From NCBI GenBank assembly GCA_004376375.1, contig SOJX01000090.1:1-64000 (forward strand): a stretch of 64,000 nt of DNA. The letters run 5' to 3'. Source of the DNA: Planctomycetota bacterium (GTDB taxonomy: Bacteria > Planctomycetota > E44-bin39). Positions 51,056-60,117 of this stretch are shown here, piece after piece (position 1 is the first letter of the stretch; each line of letters starts with the position of its first letter). Below the pieces are notes generated by a model. That model saw only the letters and a program-made list of their open reading frames with translations, did no database searches and was not told the origin of the DNA. A program made the position numbers and the translations under genes.

Positions 51056-52428
51056 TCTATCGTATCGCAGGCGGATGGAGATTTTTCGTAATTATCGTTC
51101 TTGTGTCCGCATTCGCAGGGTTGGGCTACCGCGGTGCGTCGGCGAAACCCAAGAAGCGAAAGTACCGCGAAGGCCAGAAAAGTGAAATCAAGAAAATCAT
51201 GAAGGAAATGGTCAAGTATCTGAATACGGACGACGAAGAAAAGCGCGCCAAGCTCATAACCAAGATGAAGCGCCTGGGCAGGGCCAAGGCGTTTTCCACG
51301 TTTGAGAAAGCCGCACAGGCTTCCCTGAACATGCGCAAGCCGTTCAAGAAAGGCTACAGCGAAGTCGAGACCGAGAATGCGACGGATATCAGCATCTACG
51401 TCCCGTCCGGGTACAGCCCCGCGAAGCCGCGTCCCCTGGTTGTTGCGCTGCACCACTCCGCGACCGGCGAGCCGTGGAAGGAAATGGTCACCCTCTATCT
51501 CAGGTCTAATCTCGAAAGCAAGAAATATCTCGCCGTGCTTCCGCAAAACCCCGGTTTCGGATGGACCGCGCCCAAGTCGGCGAGGAAAGTTATCGACGCG
51601 ATCGAGTACATGATCGAGAACTTCAACGTGGATATCAACAGGATTTTCCTCTTCGGGTACCAGTTCGGCGCCAACGGATGCTGGTATATGGCGTGTTACC
51701 ACGGCTCGAGGTTTGCGGGCGTCGCCTCTCTCGGCGGCGCGCTGAACGATGAAAGGCTTCTCAACGCCGCCAACGTTCCCATCCTGGCGTACGCCGCATC
51801 GGATGACGCCTCGACCACTCCGGACGAGCTCGAGAAACTGGCAAAAAAACTCACGGATGCCGGGGGCAATATAACGGTCAAAACGGTTACGGCCGGGCCG
51901 GAGAGCGCGGCCATAAAAGGCGCGCTGTACTCACAGGTGAAATACTGTTTCCAGTTTTTTGAGAAGCAGAGGCGCAATCCGCTCCCCAGGAAGTTCCGCT
52001 GGGAGCTGCCGCTTCGCGGGGATGATTTCGGCTATTATCTTGCGTTCGGCGAGCAGTGGGAAGGGACGGTCGAGGTGGAGGTGGCTTCGGAAAGCCGCAT
52101 CGATATCAAGACTACCGAGGAAATCGAGGGCTTTACACTGCTTCTTTCCGACAGCCTGTTCAACCTCGAGGAGCCGATCGAGGTCTTTGTGAACGGCGAG
52201 CGCAAATTTTTCGATAAAAAGCCCGGCGATATCGTTTTCCTTCTGGATTGCCGCGAGGGATGGGGCAGGTCGCGCTGCTTTGCAAACAAGATCGACTTTA
52301 CCGAGCTGAAACCCGAGAAGCCGAAAAAGGAGACAAAGAGAAGGAAAAGGAAGCGCGCCGACGAAGACGAGGACGAAGACAAGGACGAGGACAAGGGCAG
52401 GGAAAAAGACGAGGAGGAGAAGCCCTGA
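51052..52428 (+). CDS. Exported alpha/beta-hydrolase-fold protein lacking its nucleophile (458 aa)
   Basis: Signal peptide (FFVIIVLVSAFAGLGYRGASA), a basic linker, then a hydrolase core: RPLVVALHHSATGEPWKEMV (oxyanion-side strand), an INRIFLFGYQFGANGCWYMA elbow and VASLGGAL. The nucleophile elbow reads GYQFG with Q204 in place of Ser, and I see no obvious catalytic His near VTAGPESAAI. It resembles PHB-depolymerase/esterase proteins but is probably inactive, perhaps a binding protein. A C-terminal beta domain and a highly charged Asp/Lys tail follow. It is coupled by 4-bp and 1-bp overlaps to the genes on either side. Confidence 0.82.
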   Translation: MIYRIAGGWRFFVIIVLVSAFAGLGYRGASAKPKKRKYREGQKSEIKKIMKEMVKYLNTDDEEKRAKLITKMKRLGRAKAFSTFEKAAQASLNMRKPFKKGYSEVETENATDISIYVPSGYSPAKPRPLVVALHHSATGEPWKEMVTLYLRSNLESKKYLAVLPQNPGFGWTAPKSARKVIDAIEYMIENFNVDINRIFLFGYQFGANGCWYMACYHGSRFAGVASLGGALNDERLLNAANVPILAYAASDDASTTPDELEKLAKKLTDAGGNITVKTVTAGPESAAIKGALYSQVKYCFQFFEKQRRNPLPRKFRWELPLRGDDFGYYLAFGEQWEGTVEVEVASESRIDIKTTEEIEGFTLLLSDSLFNLEEPIEVFVNGERKFFDKKPGDIVFLLDCREGWGRSRCFANKIDFTELKPEKPKKETKRRKRKRADEDEDEDKDEDKGREKDEEEKP

Positions 52429-52955
52429 TGAGGATAGGAATTGTGGCCGATACCCACGGCAACGAGGACCTGATGATGCGCGCGGCTGCAATGCTGCAGG
52501 ACATGTTCGAGGTCGAGCGCTTCATCCATCTCGGCGACAACGAGGGCGACGCAGACAAGCTTTCTTCTCTGGGGCTTCCGCATATCGGCGTGCCGGGTAT
52601 TTACGATTCGGACTACCCGGAAAAGGGCGACAGTTGCGCCCACATGGAGGATATCGGCGACTTCACATTAGTCGCGATTCACGACCTTCGCGATCTCGGC
52701 CGGCTGCGGGGGCGTGCATTTCATATTGTCTGTCACGCCCACTCGCACAGCCACACGCTTGCGGTGAACCTGGGCAAGCTTTTCCTCAACCCCGGCCACC
52801 TGAAAGGTGAGAAGGACCGCGGCAATCCCCCCTCGTGTGCCTTTCTCGAGATTAAAGAAGGTACGGCGAAGGCGACGATAGTCGACCTGAAAGGGGAAGT
52901 GTTAAGCGAGATGGAATTCATCCTGCCCAAGGGAGACGACGGGTCTAATTTCTAA
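52428..52955 (+). CDS. YfcE/MJ0936-type phosphodiesterase (175 aa)
   Basis: Calcineurin-like metallophosphoesterase: D-x-H (GIVADTHGN), the second metal site IHLGDNEGD, then VAIHDLRDLG and a CHAHSHSHT His cluster, with metal ions from the bi-nuclear site. Family members hydrolyse cyclic or linear phosphodiesters. Start ATG 52428 overlaps the preceding stop (TGATG) and has GAGGAGGAG upstream. 175 aa is normal. No signal peptide, so it is cytoplasmic, unlike its two operon partners. The link to the envelope proteins before it is unknown. Confidence 0.9.
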   Translation: MRIGIVADTHGNEDLMMRAAAMLQDMFEVERFIHLGDNEGDADKLSSLGLPHIGVPGIYDSDYPEKGDSCAHMEDIGDFTLVAIHDLRDLGRLRGRAFHIVCHAHSHSHTLAVNLGKLFLNPGHLKGEKDRGNPPSCAFLEIKEGTAKATIVDLKGEVLSEMEFILPKGDDGSNF

Positions 52956-53116
52956 GATTTCGGATTGCAGATTTCGGATTGTGGATTGTCAATCCCATTT
53001 AGCGGCGCAGCTTGCTGCATGCGTTTCTTAATAAATAAAACCGACGAACCGACGAACCGACGAACCGAATAACCGAATAACCGAATAACCGACGAACCGA
53101 ACAACCAAAGGCTGCC
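52956..53116. repeat. Composite repeat: heptads, REP palindrome, CCGACGAA/CCGAATAA arrays
   Basis: GATTTCGGATTGCAGATTTC heptads, then the REP-like palindrome (52998-53039, TTTAGCGGCGCAGCTTGCTG and on), then at least seven 8-bp units: CCGACGAA three times, CCGAATAA three times, CCGACGAA, CCGAACAA. It runs to within ten bases of the next start codon (GTG 53117), so the radical SAM gene has its leader inside the array. Confidence 0.9.
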
Positions 53117-54049
53117 GTGGATCAATCTTTCAGATACCTTTCGTTCGGGCGCTACCTGCGCGGCAGGTTCGGCCGGCCGGTACACAAGATATCAATACAC
53201 GCCGGATTCACCTGCCCGAACCGCGACGGGACGATTGGAACCACCGGTTGCATCTACTGCGATAACCGCTCGTTTTCCCCGGCCTCGAACAACCCCGGCC
53301 TCGGCCAGAAAATAAAGCCGATTCGAGAGCAGATCGAACAGGCGAAGGTTTTTCTGAGCGAGCGTTACGGCGCCGACAGGTTCATCGCATACTTCCAGAG
53401 CTATACGAATACTCACGCGCCGGTGGAGGTGCTTCGGCGGCGTTACGGCGAGGCGCTTGAAGATCCCGACGTGATCGGCATCGCAATAGGCACGCGCCCG
53501 GATTGCGTCGACGATGAAAAACTGGACCTGATAAGCGATATCGCGCGGACGCATCATACCTGGGTTGAGTACGGGCTGCAGACCGCAAATGATGAAACGC
53601 TCGAGGCCGTCAATCGCGGTCACGACGTGGCTGCGTTTGACCGCGCCGTTTCCGAGACGCGTGGGCGCGGCTTACTCGTCTGCGCGCACGTCATTTTCGG
53701 TCTGCCCGGCGACACCCGCGAAGACATGCTGGATACGATCCGGCACTGTGTCGGTGCGGGGGTTGAGGGTATCAAGTTCCACCAGCTTCATGTAATAAGA
53801 GATACGCCGCTTGCGGAACTCTGGGAAAAAGGCGAAGTTCCGCTTCTCGATTTCGAGACGTATCTGGACCTGGTCGTCGAGTCGATTGAATTGCTTCCGC
53901 CCGGGACGGTCGTGCACAGGCTGTTCGGCACGGGCCCGAAGGAGTTGTGGCTCGGGCCGAACTGGAACATGCGCCCGCAGGAAATACAGCTTGCCATAGA
54001 GCGTGAGCTCGAAAAGCGCGATACGTACCAGGGCAGGAAGAAAGTATGA
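53117..54049 (+). CDS. Radical SAM protein (TIGR01212/YtqA-like)
   Basis: 4Fe-4S radical SAM enzyme, cytoplasmic. The cluster cysteines are in FTCPNRDGTIGTTGCIYC, spaced C-x11-C-x2-C, which is the pattern of this subfamily, followed by DNRSFSPAS. Other marks: FIAYFQSYTNTHAP, IGIAIGTRPDCV, WVEYGLQTANDETL, NRGHD and IFGLPGDTREDM. 310 aa, normal. The reaction is not known to me with certainty. GTG start at 53117; the next gene is another radical SAM protein 91 bases on, separated by a repeat. Confidence 0.92.
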   Translation: MDQSFRYLSFGRYLRGRFGRPVHKISIHAGFTCPNRDGTIGTTGCIYCDNRSFSPASNNPGLGQKIKPIREQIEQAKVFLSERYGADRFIAYFQSYTNTHAPVEVLRRRYGEALEDPDVIGIAIGTRPDCVDDEKLDLISDIARTHHTWVEYGLQTANDETLEAVNRGHDVAAFDRAVSETRGRGLLVCAHVIFGLPGDTREDMLDTIRHCVGAGVEGIKFHQLHVIRDTPLAELWEKGEVPLLDFETYLDLVVESIELLPPGTVVHRLFGTGPKELWLGPNWNMRPQEIQLAIERELEKRDTYQGRKKV

Positions 54050-54140
54050 AGTATGAAGGCTGAAGTATGAAATAAGGAAATGCTAATTTTCTTAATTCAT
54101 ACTTCATTCTTCAGCCTTTATACCTTCTTCTTAGGATTTT
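54050..54140. repeat. Inverted AAGTATG/CATACTT heptad arrays
   Basis: Left arm GTATGAAGTATGAAGGCTGA and on, right arm TTCATACTTCATTCTTCAGC: inverted copies of AGTATGA-type 7-bp units with an AT-rich centre. The left arm also covers the last codons and stop of the upstream gene. Confidence 0.85.
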
Positions 54141-55022
54141 ATGATGCCACCCAGATATAAAGACCCCGTCTACCGGCCGCCGAGCGAGGCAATGAGCCTG
54201 CTGATACAGGTGAGCTTCAGCTGTCCGTACAACAGGTGCACGTTCTGCGGGATGTACAAGGGCCACAAGTTCGGGATTCGTCCTATCGAGGAGGTGCTCG
54301 AGGATATCGAAACATGCGGGCAGGAGTACGGCAACTCCGTCCGCACGGTTTTTCTGCCCGACGGGAACTCGATTTTCCTGCCGACCGATGACCTCGTAAG
54401 AATCTGCGAGGCGATTGTCGACGCTTTCCCCGGTCTCGAGCGGATAACTTCCTACGGCAGCGCGCGCTTTGTCGTAAAAAAGACGGCTGAGGAATGGAAA
54501 CGCCTTCGCGGGGCGGGGCTTTCGCGCATCCACATGGGTATCGAATCAGGCGACCCGGAAACGCTGAAAAAAGTAAAGAAGGGCGCGACGCGCGAGACTT
54601 TTATCGAGGCTGCCCGCCTGTTGCATGAAGCGGATTTTGAGATTTCCGAATATATCCTTATCGGCATTGCCGGTCCGGAGCGCTCCAGAGAACATGCCGT
54701 AGCTTCCGCGACTCTGCTGAACGAGGTGAGGCCGCACTTCGTCCGTTTGCGTACGTGGGTACCCGTTCCGGCGGCGCCGATGTATGAAGAGTACGAATCT
54801 GAAGAGTTCCGCCTGCTTGATCCCTTTGAAGCTCTCCAGGAAATGCGAACCCTTATTGAAAATCTGGAATGCGAGACCCTGCTGCTGACGGATCATGTGT
54901 CTAACTTCGCCGCTATCAATGGAAAGATTCCCGACGACAAATCCGACATGCTTGCCGCGATTGAAGAAGCCCTCAAGCTCGACAGGTCAGACTTCCGCCC
55001 CGATATTATCCGAAGGCTGTAA
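54141..55022 (+). CDS. Radical SAM protein (Elp3/B12-binding-like family)
   Basis: Cytoplasmic radical SAM enzyme with the classic C-x3-C-x2-C-like set in FSCPYNRCTFCGMYKG. Other marks: FLPDGNSIFLPTDDL, ERITSYGSARFV, SRIHMGIESGDPETLKK and EYILIGIAGPERSREHA. 293 aa. The pattern (rungs with IESGDPETL and IGIAG) is that of HemN-like and related families; the substrate cannot be told. M1-M2 start ATGATG follows AGGA. It may be co-transcribed with the preceding radical SAM gene if the repeat between them is read through. Confidence 0.88.
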   Translation: MMPPRYKDPVYRPPSEAMSLLIQVSFSCPYNRCTFCGMYKGHKFGIRPIEEVLEDIETCGQEYGNSVRTVFLPDGNSIFLPTDDLVRICEAIVDAFPGLERITSYGSARFVVKKTAEEWKRLRGAGLSRIHMGIESGDPETLKKVKKGATRETFIEAARLLHEADFEISEYILIGIAGPERSREHAVASATLLNEVRPHFVRLRTWVPVPAAPMYEEYESEEFRLLDPFEALQEMRTLIENLECETLLLTDHVSNFAAINGKIPDDKSDMLAAIEEALKLDRSDFRPDIIRRL

Positions 55023-55121
55023 ATAAGGCAACAAGGTAACAAGGGAACAAGGGAACAATCAATATGTTAGCCGCGCCGCTTGCGGCGCGCGCGGCTTCTT
55101 TTCATAATTCATAATTGGGTA
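55023..55121. repeat. AACAAGG/AACAAGGG array plus REP-like palindrome
   Basis: Units AAGGCAAC, AAGGTAAC, AAGGGAAC, AAGGGAAC (8 bp), a short spacer, the REP-like palindrome (55067-55100, TTAGCCGCGCCGCTTGCGGC and on) and CATAATTCATAATT. It sits between convergent gene ends, so it can act as a terminator for either. Confidence 0.88.
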
Positions 55122-57356
55122 TTATTCTTTTTCCGGCACCAGTTCGGGATGCAGTTTGCGTATCTGGTTCAGGTTTTTGCGCGCCGTGGAGTTGTCGGGG
55201 TCTAATGCAAGTATTTTTCCATAGGTTTTGGCGGCATCGGCGAGGCTGCCCTCGCTCTCGTAAAGCATGGCCATCTGGAACAGCAGTCCCGTGTCTTTCG
55301 GCAACAGGTCCACTGCCTTTTCGATCGTCTTGATTGCCTTTCGGGTGTCATCGCGCATCAGGTGGCATCGCGATATTTCAGCCAGCACCTGCGCGTGCCG
55401 CTTTTTCAGCATCCGGCGCAGCGACATGATGAGGTCGGCGGGGACCTGTGTTTTCATGGAGGGGCGGCGGGCCGACCCGCTCTTTTCGGCTTCCAGCTGT
55501 TCCACTCCTTCGCGCCACGCCTCGATGTATTTTTCGTTCTTCAACGCCCGCCGCGTGCCCGAAATAAGGGACTCCGCTTCCTGGTACGCTTCCAGCGCGT
55601 CTTTCAGGAGCTTTTCCCTCTTTGCGCGGATTATCACGACCTCGCCCTCGCCGTCCGTGAGTTTCGGCCGCAGTTCTTCGTCCATGTCGAGCTGGGCCTG
55701 GTTGGATTTGGCGAGCGCGATATATCCTTTCACGAAGCGGTTATCCTGAAGCGTTGCCTGGGCGAAACGTTTCTGTGCATCTTCCCATTCTTTTTGAGCG
55801 AGCGCGATCATGCCGAGGTGGAAAAAGATATCGCGGAGGTTTATCGTGGAAATCCGGTCGGCGTAAAACTTCAGGAGCCTGAGCAGGCGCTCACGCGCGC
55901 CGACGTAATCCCGCATTTCCTGGTACAGCAGTACGGCGATGTTCATATGCGCGGCCGTATTCGCGGGGTTAAAACGGAGCGCTTCCTCAAAGAGGTAAAG
56001 CGCTTCGCTTGTATTGCCGTGTTCGAACGCAATCTGCCCCTGGCCGTAGAGGAAGCTGGAATGGCTGCGGTCTTCTTCCGGTATGTCCGAGTTTCGGACA
56101 ACCGTGGCCTGCCGCTGGATCCGTTTCTCGTGTTTCTTGAGCCATTTCCGCCATTCTTCAATCCATTTCTTGCGTCTTTCAGGCGGGTCATAGGGCGTGC
56201 CGCCGAAGTCCTCGCGCGTGAAATCGCGAAGCTTCTCGAGCGCCAGTTTGCGCACTCCCTCGTCTTCCATGTCAAGGGCCTCTATCAGCAGGGGGATGCC
56301 CAGGAGAATGCCCCGCTCCCCGAGAAAGACGGCCGCGAGCACGGCAAGGGGCGTGTCGGCTTTCTCCATAATCGTGATAAGCTCACGCGGATGGTTGAGC
56401 TCGTTGATCTGCTTGAGGCAATAGTAGCGGATCTGTTTGTTTTCGCTTACACTGTCGAGCGCGACATGCACGAGAATCGGCGGCGCGTCTTCGGGAAACA
56501 GCATCTGGATCATCTGAAGCGTTTCGAACTTGGGGTCGTACTTCGTGTTCATCAGGCAGTCGTAGATGTCGGGGAACTCGGTCAGGATATCGGGCGCGAC
56601 TATGCGCTTCAGTCTGGTCAGCTTGTCCAGTTTTTGAAGCCTGGATTTATATGCGCCCTTCGCTGTTTTCAGGGCCTCCGATATGTCGGCCTCTGCAAAC
56701 AGGCCGTAATCAATGAGCGCCTTTTCGGCTTTTGCCACCCTGTCCGGGTCGTCGCTTGCCAGGTCCTTGAGCCTTTCCCTGATTGAGGTGGCAATCAGCG
56801 GGTTGGCCTTGACTTCTTTCCTTGTCCTTACCCTGGACAGCGGCTGGTTCCTGGCCGGGTCGGCGTAGATAATCCGCAGAACTTCTTTCGGGTCCAGAAT
56901 TGTTTCACCTTCGCCTGCACCTGTTTTGCGCTTGAGAACAATCTTCCCGGTCTTCGGGTCGACGTGGACTTCGCCGAAAAGAATTGCCCCATCCTTCATG
57001 AAAACGATATCTTCGTCCGGTGTTTCGACCGTGCGGCCCTTGCCGAATTCTATTTTTTCGATATCGCTTTTCAGCAGGATCCGGCTGCCGCTGGTTCTCT
57101 CGACATGGATTACCGGTCCGCCGGAGTCGACAACGCGCCCTTCGACTACTTCTCCGCTTTTCAGCCAGACTTTATCGTAGTTCTTTTTTTCTTCCGCGGG
57201 CTTGACGGGTTTACCACCTTCTTTTGAAGGTTTTTCCCTGACCTTATCCTTATCGGGACCGGGGGGTTTCGGTGCTGCCTCACCTGCAGACGCACAAAGC
57301 GAAAGCACGAAGATTAATATCAGTGCCGCAGACGCTATTTTACGGTGGGGAGTCAT
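55122..57356 (-). CDS. Exported TPR/HEAT scaffold protein (744 aa)
   Basis: Signal peptide (MTPHRKIASAALILIFVLSL, cleavage near ASA-GEAA), then a Lys/Pro-rich linker. A beta-rich region follows at about 60-165 (DKVWLKSGEVVEGRVVDSGG, EDIVFMKDGAILFGEV, GKIVLKRKTG), then HEAT-like helices (EALKTAKGAYKSRLQKLDKL to LALEKLRDFTREDFGG). TPRs run from about 440 (GNTSEALYLFEEALRFNPAN) to the end (KAIKTIEKAVDLLPKDTGL, AKTYGKILALDPDNSTARKN). The beta region looks like two small SH3-like repeats. It is periplasmic or surface-located. GGAG Shine-Dalgarno sequence. A scaffold or adaptor is the safest reading. Confidence 0.85.
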   Translation of the reverse strand: MTPHRKIASAALILIFVLSLCASAGEAAPKPPGPDKDKVREKPSKEGGKPVKPAEEKKNYDKVWLKSGEVVEGRVVDSGGPVIHVERTSGSRILLKSDIEKIEFGKGRTVETPDEDIVFMKDGAILFGEVHVDPKTGKIVLKRKTGAGEGETILDPKEVLRIIYADPARNQPLSRVRTRKEVKANPLIATSIRERLKDLASDDPDRVAKAEKALIDYGLFAEADISEALKTAKGAYKSRLQKLDKLTRLKRIVAPDILTEFPDIYDCLMNTKYDPKFETLQMIQMLFPEDAPPILVHVALDSVSENKQIRYYCLKQINELNHPRELITIMEKADTPLAVLAAVFLGERGILLGIPLLIEALDMEDEGVRKLALEKLRDFTREDFGGTPYDPPERRKKWIEEWRKWLKKHEKRIQRQATVVRNSDIPEEDRSHSSFLYGQGQIAFEHGNTSEALYLFEEALRFNPANTAAHMNIAVLLYQEMRDYVGARERLLRLLKFYADRISTINLRDIFFHLGMIALAQKEWEDAQKRFAQATLQDNRFVKGYIALAKSNQAQLDMDEELRPKLTDGEGEVVIIRAKREKLLKDALEAYQEAESLISGTRRALKNEKYIEAWREGVEQLEAEKSGSARRPSMKTQVPADLIMSLRRMLKKRHAQVLAEISRCHLMRDDTRKAIKTIEKAVDLLPKDTGLLFQMAMLYESEGSLADAAKTYGKILALDPDNSTARKNLNQIRKLHPELVPEKE

Positions 57357-57445
57357 TTACGGTACTCCAATCGGCTGGTATGCAAGGGAAAACAGAACCG
57401 GTTCACAGGCTAATTATAACCCGGCTTGCGCCTGCTGCAAGTAGA

Positions 57446-57490
57446 AAGCGTCAAACGTCGAACGTCGAACGTCGAACGTCGAACGTTATA
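57446..57490. repeat. Heptad array (GTCGAAC)
   Basis: Five or six copies of the 7-bp unit AACGTCG, with the first copy varied (AAGCGTCAAACGTCG). It sits between a divergently read gap and the end of the YfhO-like gene. No inverted arm is visible here. Confidence 0.85.
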
Positions 57491-57513
57491 CTATTTATGA
57501 AGAAAGCAAATAT

Positions 57514-60006
57514 TCAGGATGCGCGCCGCCATAGGAAGAGAGCCAGAACTGTGATAATTATCCAGCCGGCAAAAGCCAGGGCGGATATCCACGCTCCCGC
57601 AATCAGGCAGGTGTTTTGAAAACTGAGCTCAACACGGTGTTTGCCTGCGGGAACTCTGACCGCTCTCAGGAAACCGTTCGCGGTATCGAGTCTTACGGAT
57701 TTCCCGTCGACCTTTGCGAGCCAGCCGGGGTAATTCAGCGCGTTTTCAATCAGGCAGGTTTCATAATTTGCGTCTACGTCATACGCCACCCTGTCATAAT
57801 CGAAAGCGACCAGTTTTACCTCACCCGGCTGCTTTCCCACAGGTGCGGGCCCTAGACCTGCGCCTGCAACTTTCTCAGTAATTACCGCGACGTCTGCCGG
57901 GAGATTTTGCTCAGATTCCGTAAGCAGGTTGATTGCCTCATCATCGCTTTTTGACACACGGGTGCCGCGTGAGAGGTAGGCCATCGGGAGCCTGTCCGGA
58001 TTTCGCCAGAGAGACTGGCCTGCCGTCCTGATGTCGGATACCAGTTCGAAGCCGAAAGCCTTTTTTCCCCCGGGCGGCGGCGAGGTTTCCAGCACAAACT
58101 CAATTCCGTAACGGTCAAGTAATGGTCTGGCTTTATCCGGGTTGCGATGAATATATCTGAGCATCCGTGCGACGGGAGTGGGCGTGAGAATCAGGTGGCG
58201 CTGAATTGTCGGGAGCCTGCCGATAAGCGGCGCGGCGCCGACCATCTGGCGGTTTGTCGACCACATGTCTTTTTCGCCCATTCCAACCGCGCGCCCGTCA
58301 ATCTCCACGGGCGGCATCGTCTTCGGTCCGTGTTTTCGGATAAACGTCCATCCGGGGCGCTCGGGGTCGATCGCATTTTCCCTTATCCGCCCGGCAAGTG
58401 CCGGTTCGTATTTATAGAGCTTTCGCGGCATGGTAAATGTCTGCATGCGGGCGGTGATGGCGAGGTCGGCAGCTATGACTACGAAAAGGAGGAATAAAAG
58501 ACGTTTATCTGAGAAAACTCGTCCGCCGAACCGGATCAGCAATCCTGAAATGACGGCAAGTACGGCAAAAGAGTGGGCAATCGACCTGCACAGTTTTGTG
58601 AGCCGTAAGCTTGCCGCGCCGTCGACGGTGGTCAGTCCTGCAAGTGAGAGTACGGCGGACAGGATTGCCGCAATGGCAAGCACGAAAAAGAGTCTGCGCA
58701 GCCATTTCGGAGCAGCGTTTTTCCATTTCATGATTTCGGCCGAGATTGCGTCGAATCCGAACGCGGCAAGTAACGGCACGACGAGCGCGGTCATGCAGAA
58801 CCATTTTTCCGCATATCGGAAAGAGCGGAAGAAAGGCAGGCTCTTTATAATCCATGAAAGCGGCGGCAGGTTTGCGCCGAGGCCTGCAAGCACTCCGAAA
58901 ACCGCGAAGCCTGCGAGCAGCCAGGTTGTCGGCGTTCTTCTGCGAATAATACCCGCGAGCGCGAACGCAAGCACGCCTGCGCCGAGGTAAATCGTGAATA
59001 TGTAAGGCAGGACGTTAAGTGTTTTCGGGTAAATAGCGTTCAGTTCGTAGCCTTCCGACGGCATAACCGGGCCGAAAGGAGAGGGGAATAATACTTCCGG
59101 CAGACGCAGCCACTCGAAGGCGTACCTGGTGCCGTAGGTATATCCATGGGCTTTATATCCGGCCGCGCGGATGGAATGGCTGAAAAGCTCCCATATCGGA
59201 AAGACCTGCGCCGCGGCAATCAGGCAGCCGAAAAGAATTGCGGCCAAAAGAGCAGCGGCGGAAACAACCGCCGCACGTTTCCGGTTATAACCATTGCCCG
59301 GGAGTCCGGTCGGTTTGCCGCGTACCGTATGGATGACTCCCACTCCGAGTAAAATCAATACAGTCATCACGGCTACCTGGAATGCGCCCGCGAGGAGAAT
59401 CATTGCAAATGAAATAATCAACAGCAGGTGCGGCAGAATCAGGGAAGCCCTTTCATCTGCGCTGCGCAGTATTCTCCTGAATGCGGCAAGTACAGCCGGC
59501 ATCCAGGCGGCGCCGAACAATATGTTTGCCTCAACTGTCATTGAAATAATTTCAGGCCCGAGCGCGTAGGCGGCGCCTGCGACGAAACTGCCTGCACGCG
59601 AGCATTTGAATTCCCTTGCGCACCAGTACATGAAACATCCGGCAAGGGCGACATGAAAAACGATTACGAGGTTATAAGCTCTCAGCGGGTCGGGGTCGAG
59701 CATCATGAGGAACTGGGCGGGATAAAACGTCGATGCAAGCCCGAGCGCGGCAAGCGGCTCGCCGAATTCGGTGTACGGATTCCATGACGGGAGCTTGCCC
59801 GAAAGCAATCGTTCGCGGATGAATCGGAAATAGGGGAGGTGGTAAGTTGACACGTCGCGCACGAACAATGTCGCACCGCCGAACACAAGGTCCCAGAACA
59901 CGACAATCGCAAGCGCAATCAGTAACAGGAGTGGAATGAACCGCGATAAGGGACTATGGGTGCCGTGTGAAAGTTGAATGTCAGATGGCGGTTTGAGATT
60001 CGTCAA
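57514..60006 (-). CDS. YfhO-family polytopic membrane protein (830 aa)
   Basis: Begins with a short cytoplasmic end, then a membrane helix (RFIPLLLLIALAIVVFWDLV) and GGATLFVRDVSTYHLPYF with SWNPYTEFGEPL. These mark the YfhO/DUF2298-like class of glycosyltransferase-fold membrane proteins, thought to move sugars onto lipid- or surface-linked polymers from a lipid donor. At least twelve hydrophobic segments alternate with loops to about 560. An exported C-terminal domain (RTAGQSLWRNPDRLPMAYLS, VAFDYDRVAYDVDANYETCL, PGWLAKVDGKSVRLDTANGF) and a last helix follow. The Asp in FVRDV fits the catalytic place in this class. Neighbouring genes give no clue to its substrate. Confidence 0.85.
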   Translation of the reverse strand: MTNLKPPSDIQLSHGTHSPLSRFIPLLLLIALAIVVFWDLVFGGATLFVRDVSTYHLPYFRFIRERLLSGKLPSWNPYTEFGEPLAALGLASTFYPAQFLMMLDPDPLRAYNLVIVFHVALAGCFMYWCAREFKCSRAGSFVAGAAYALGPEIISMTVEANILFGAAWMPAVLAAFRRILRSADERASLILPHLLLIISFAMILLAGAFQVAVMTVLILLGVGVIHTVRGKPTGLPGNGYNRKRAAVVSAAALLAAILFGCLIAAAQVFPIWELFSHSIRAAGYKAHGYTYGTRYAFEWLRLPEVLFPSPFGPVMPSEGYELNAIYPKTLNVLPYIFTIYLGAGVLAFALAGIIRRRTPTTWLLAGFAVFGVLAGLGANLPPLSWIIKSLPFFRSFRYAEKWFCMTALVVPLLAAFGFDAISAEIMKWKNAAPKWLRRLFFVLAIAAILSAVLSLAGLTTVDGAASLRLTKLCRSIAHSFAVLAVISGLLIRFGGRVFSDKRLLFLLFVVIAADLAITARMQTFTMPRKLYKYEPALAGRIRENAIDPERPGWTFIRKHGPKTMPPVEIDGRAVGMGEKDMWSTNRQMVGAAPLIGRLPTIQRHLILTPTPVARMLRYIHRNPDKARPLLDRYGIEFVLETSPPPGGKKAFGFELVSDIRTAGQSLWRNPDRLPMAYLSRGTRVSKSDDEAINLLTESEQNLPADVAVITEKVAGAGLGPAPVGKQPGEVKLVAFDYDRVAYDVDANYETCLIENALNYPGWLAKVDGKSVRLDTANGFLRAVRVPAGKHRVELSFQNTCLIAGAWISALAFAGWIIITVLALFLWRRAS

Positions 60007-60095
60007 ATATTCAGTTCTTCGGTTTTTCGGTTCTTCGGTTTTGTTATTTAAGAAACGTGCGCAGCAAGCTGCGCGGCTAATTATGTATTTTTCTT
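60007..60095. repeat. Composite repeat: GGTTCTTC array plus REP-like palindrome
   Basis: 8-bp units GTTCTTCG, GTTTTTCG, GTTCTTCG, then TTTGTTATTTAAGAAACG and the REP-like palindrome in minus orientation (60045-60083, TTAGCCGCGCAGCTTGCTGC read on the minus strand). Read on the minus strand, the order is palindrome, then TTTCTTAAATAA, then AACCGAAG units, as in the element at 52998. Confidence 0.9.
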
Positions 60096-60117
60096 CCCGG
60101 CCGTTTTGGCTTTGCCG

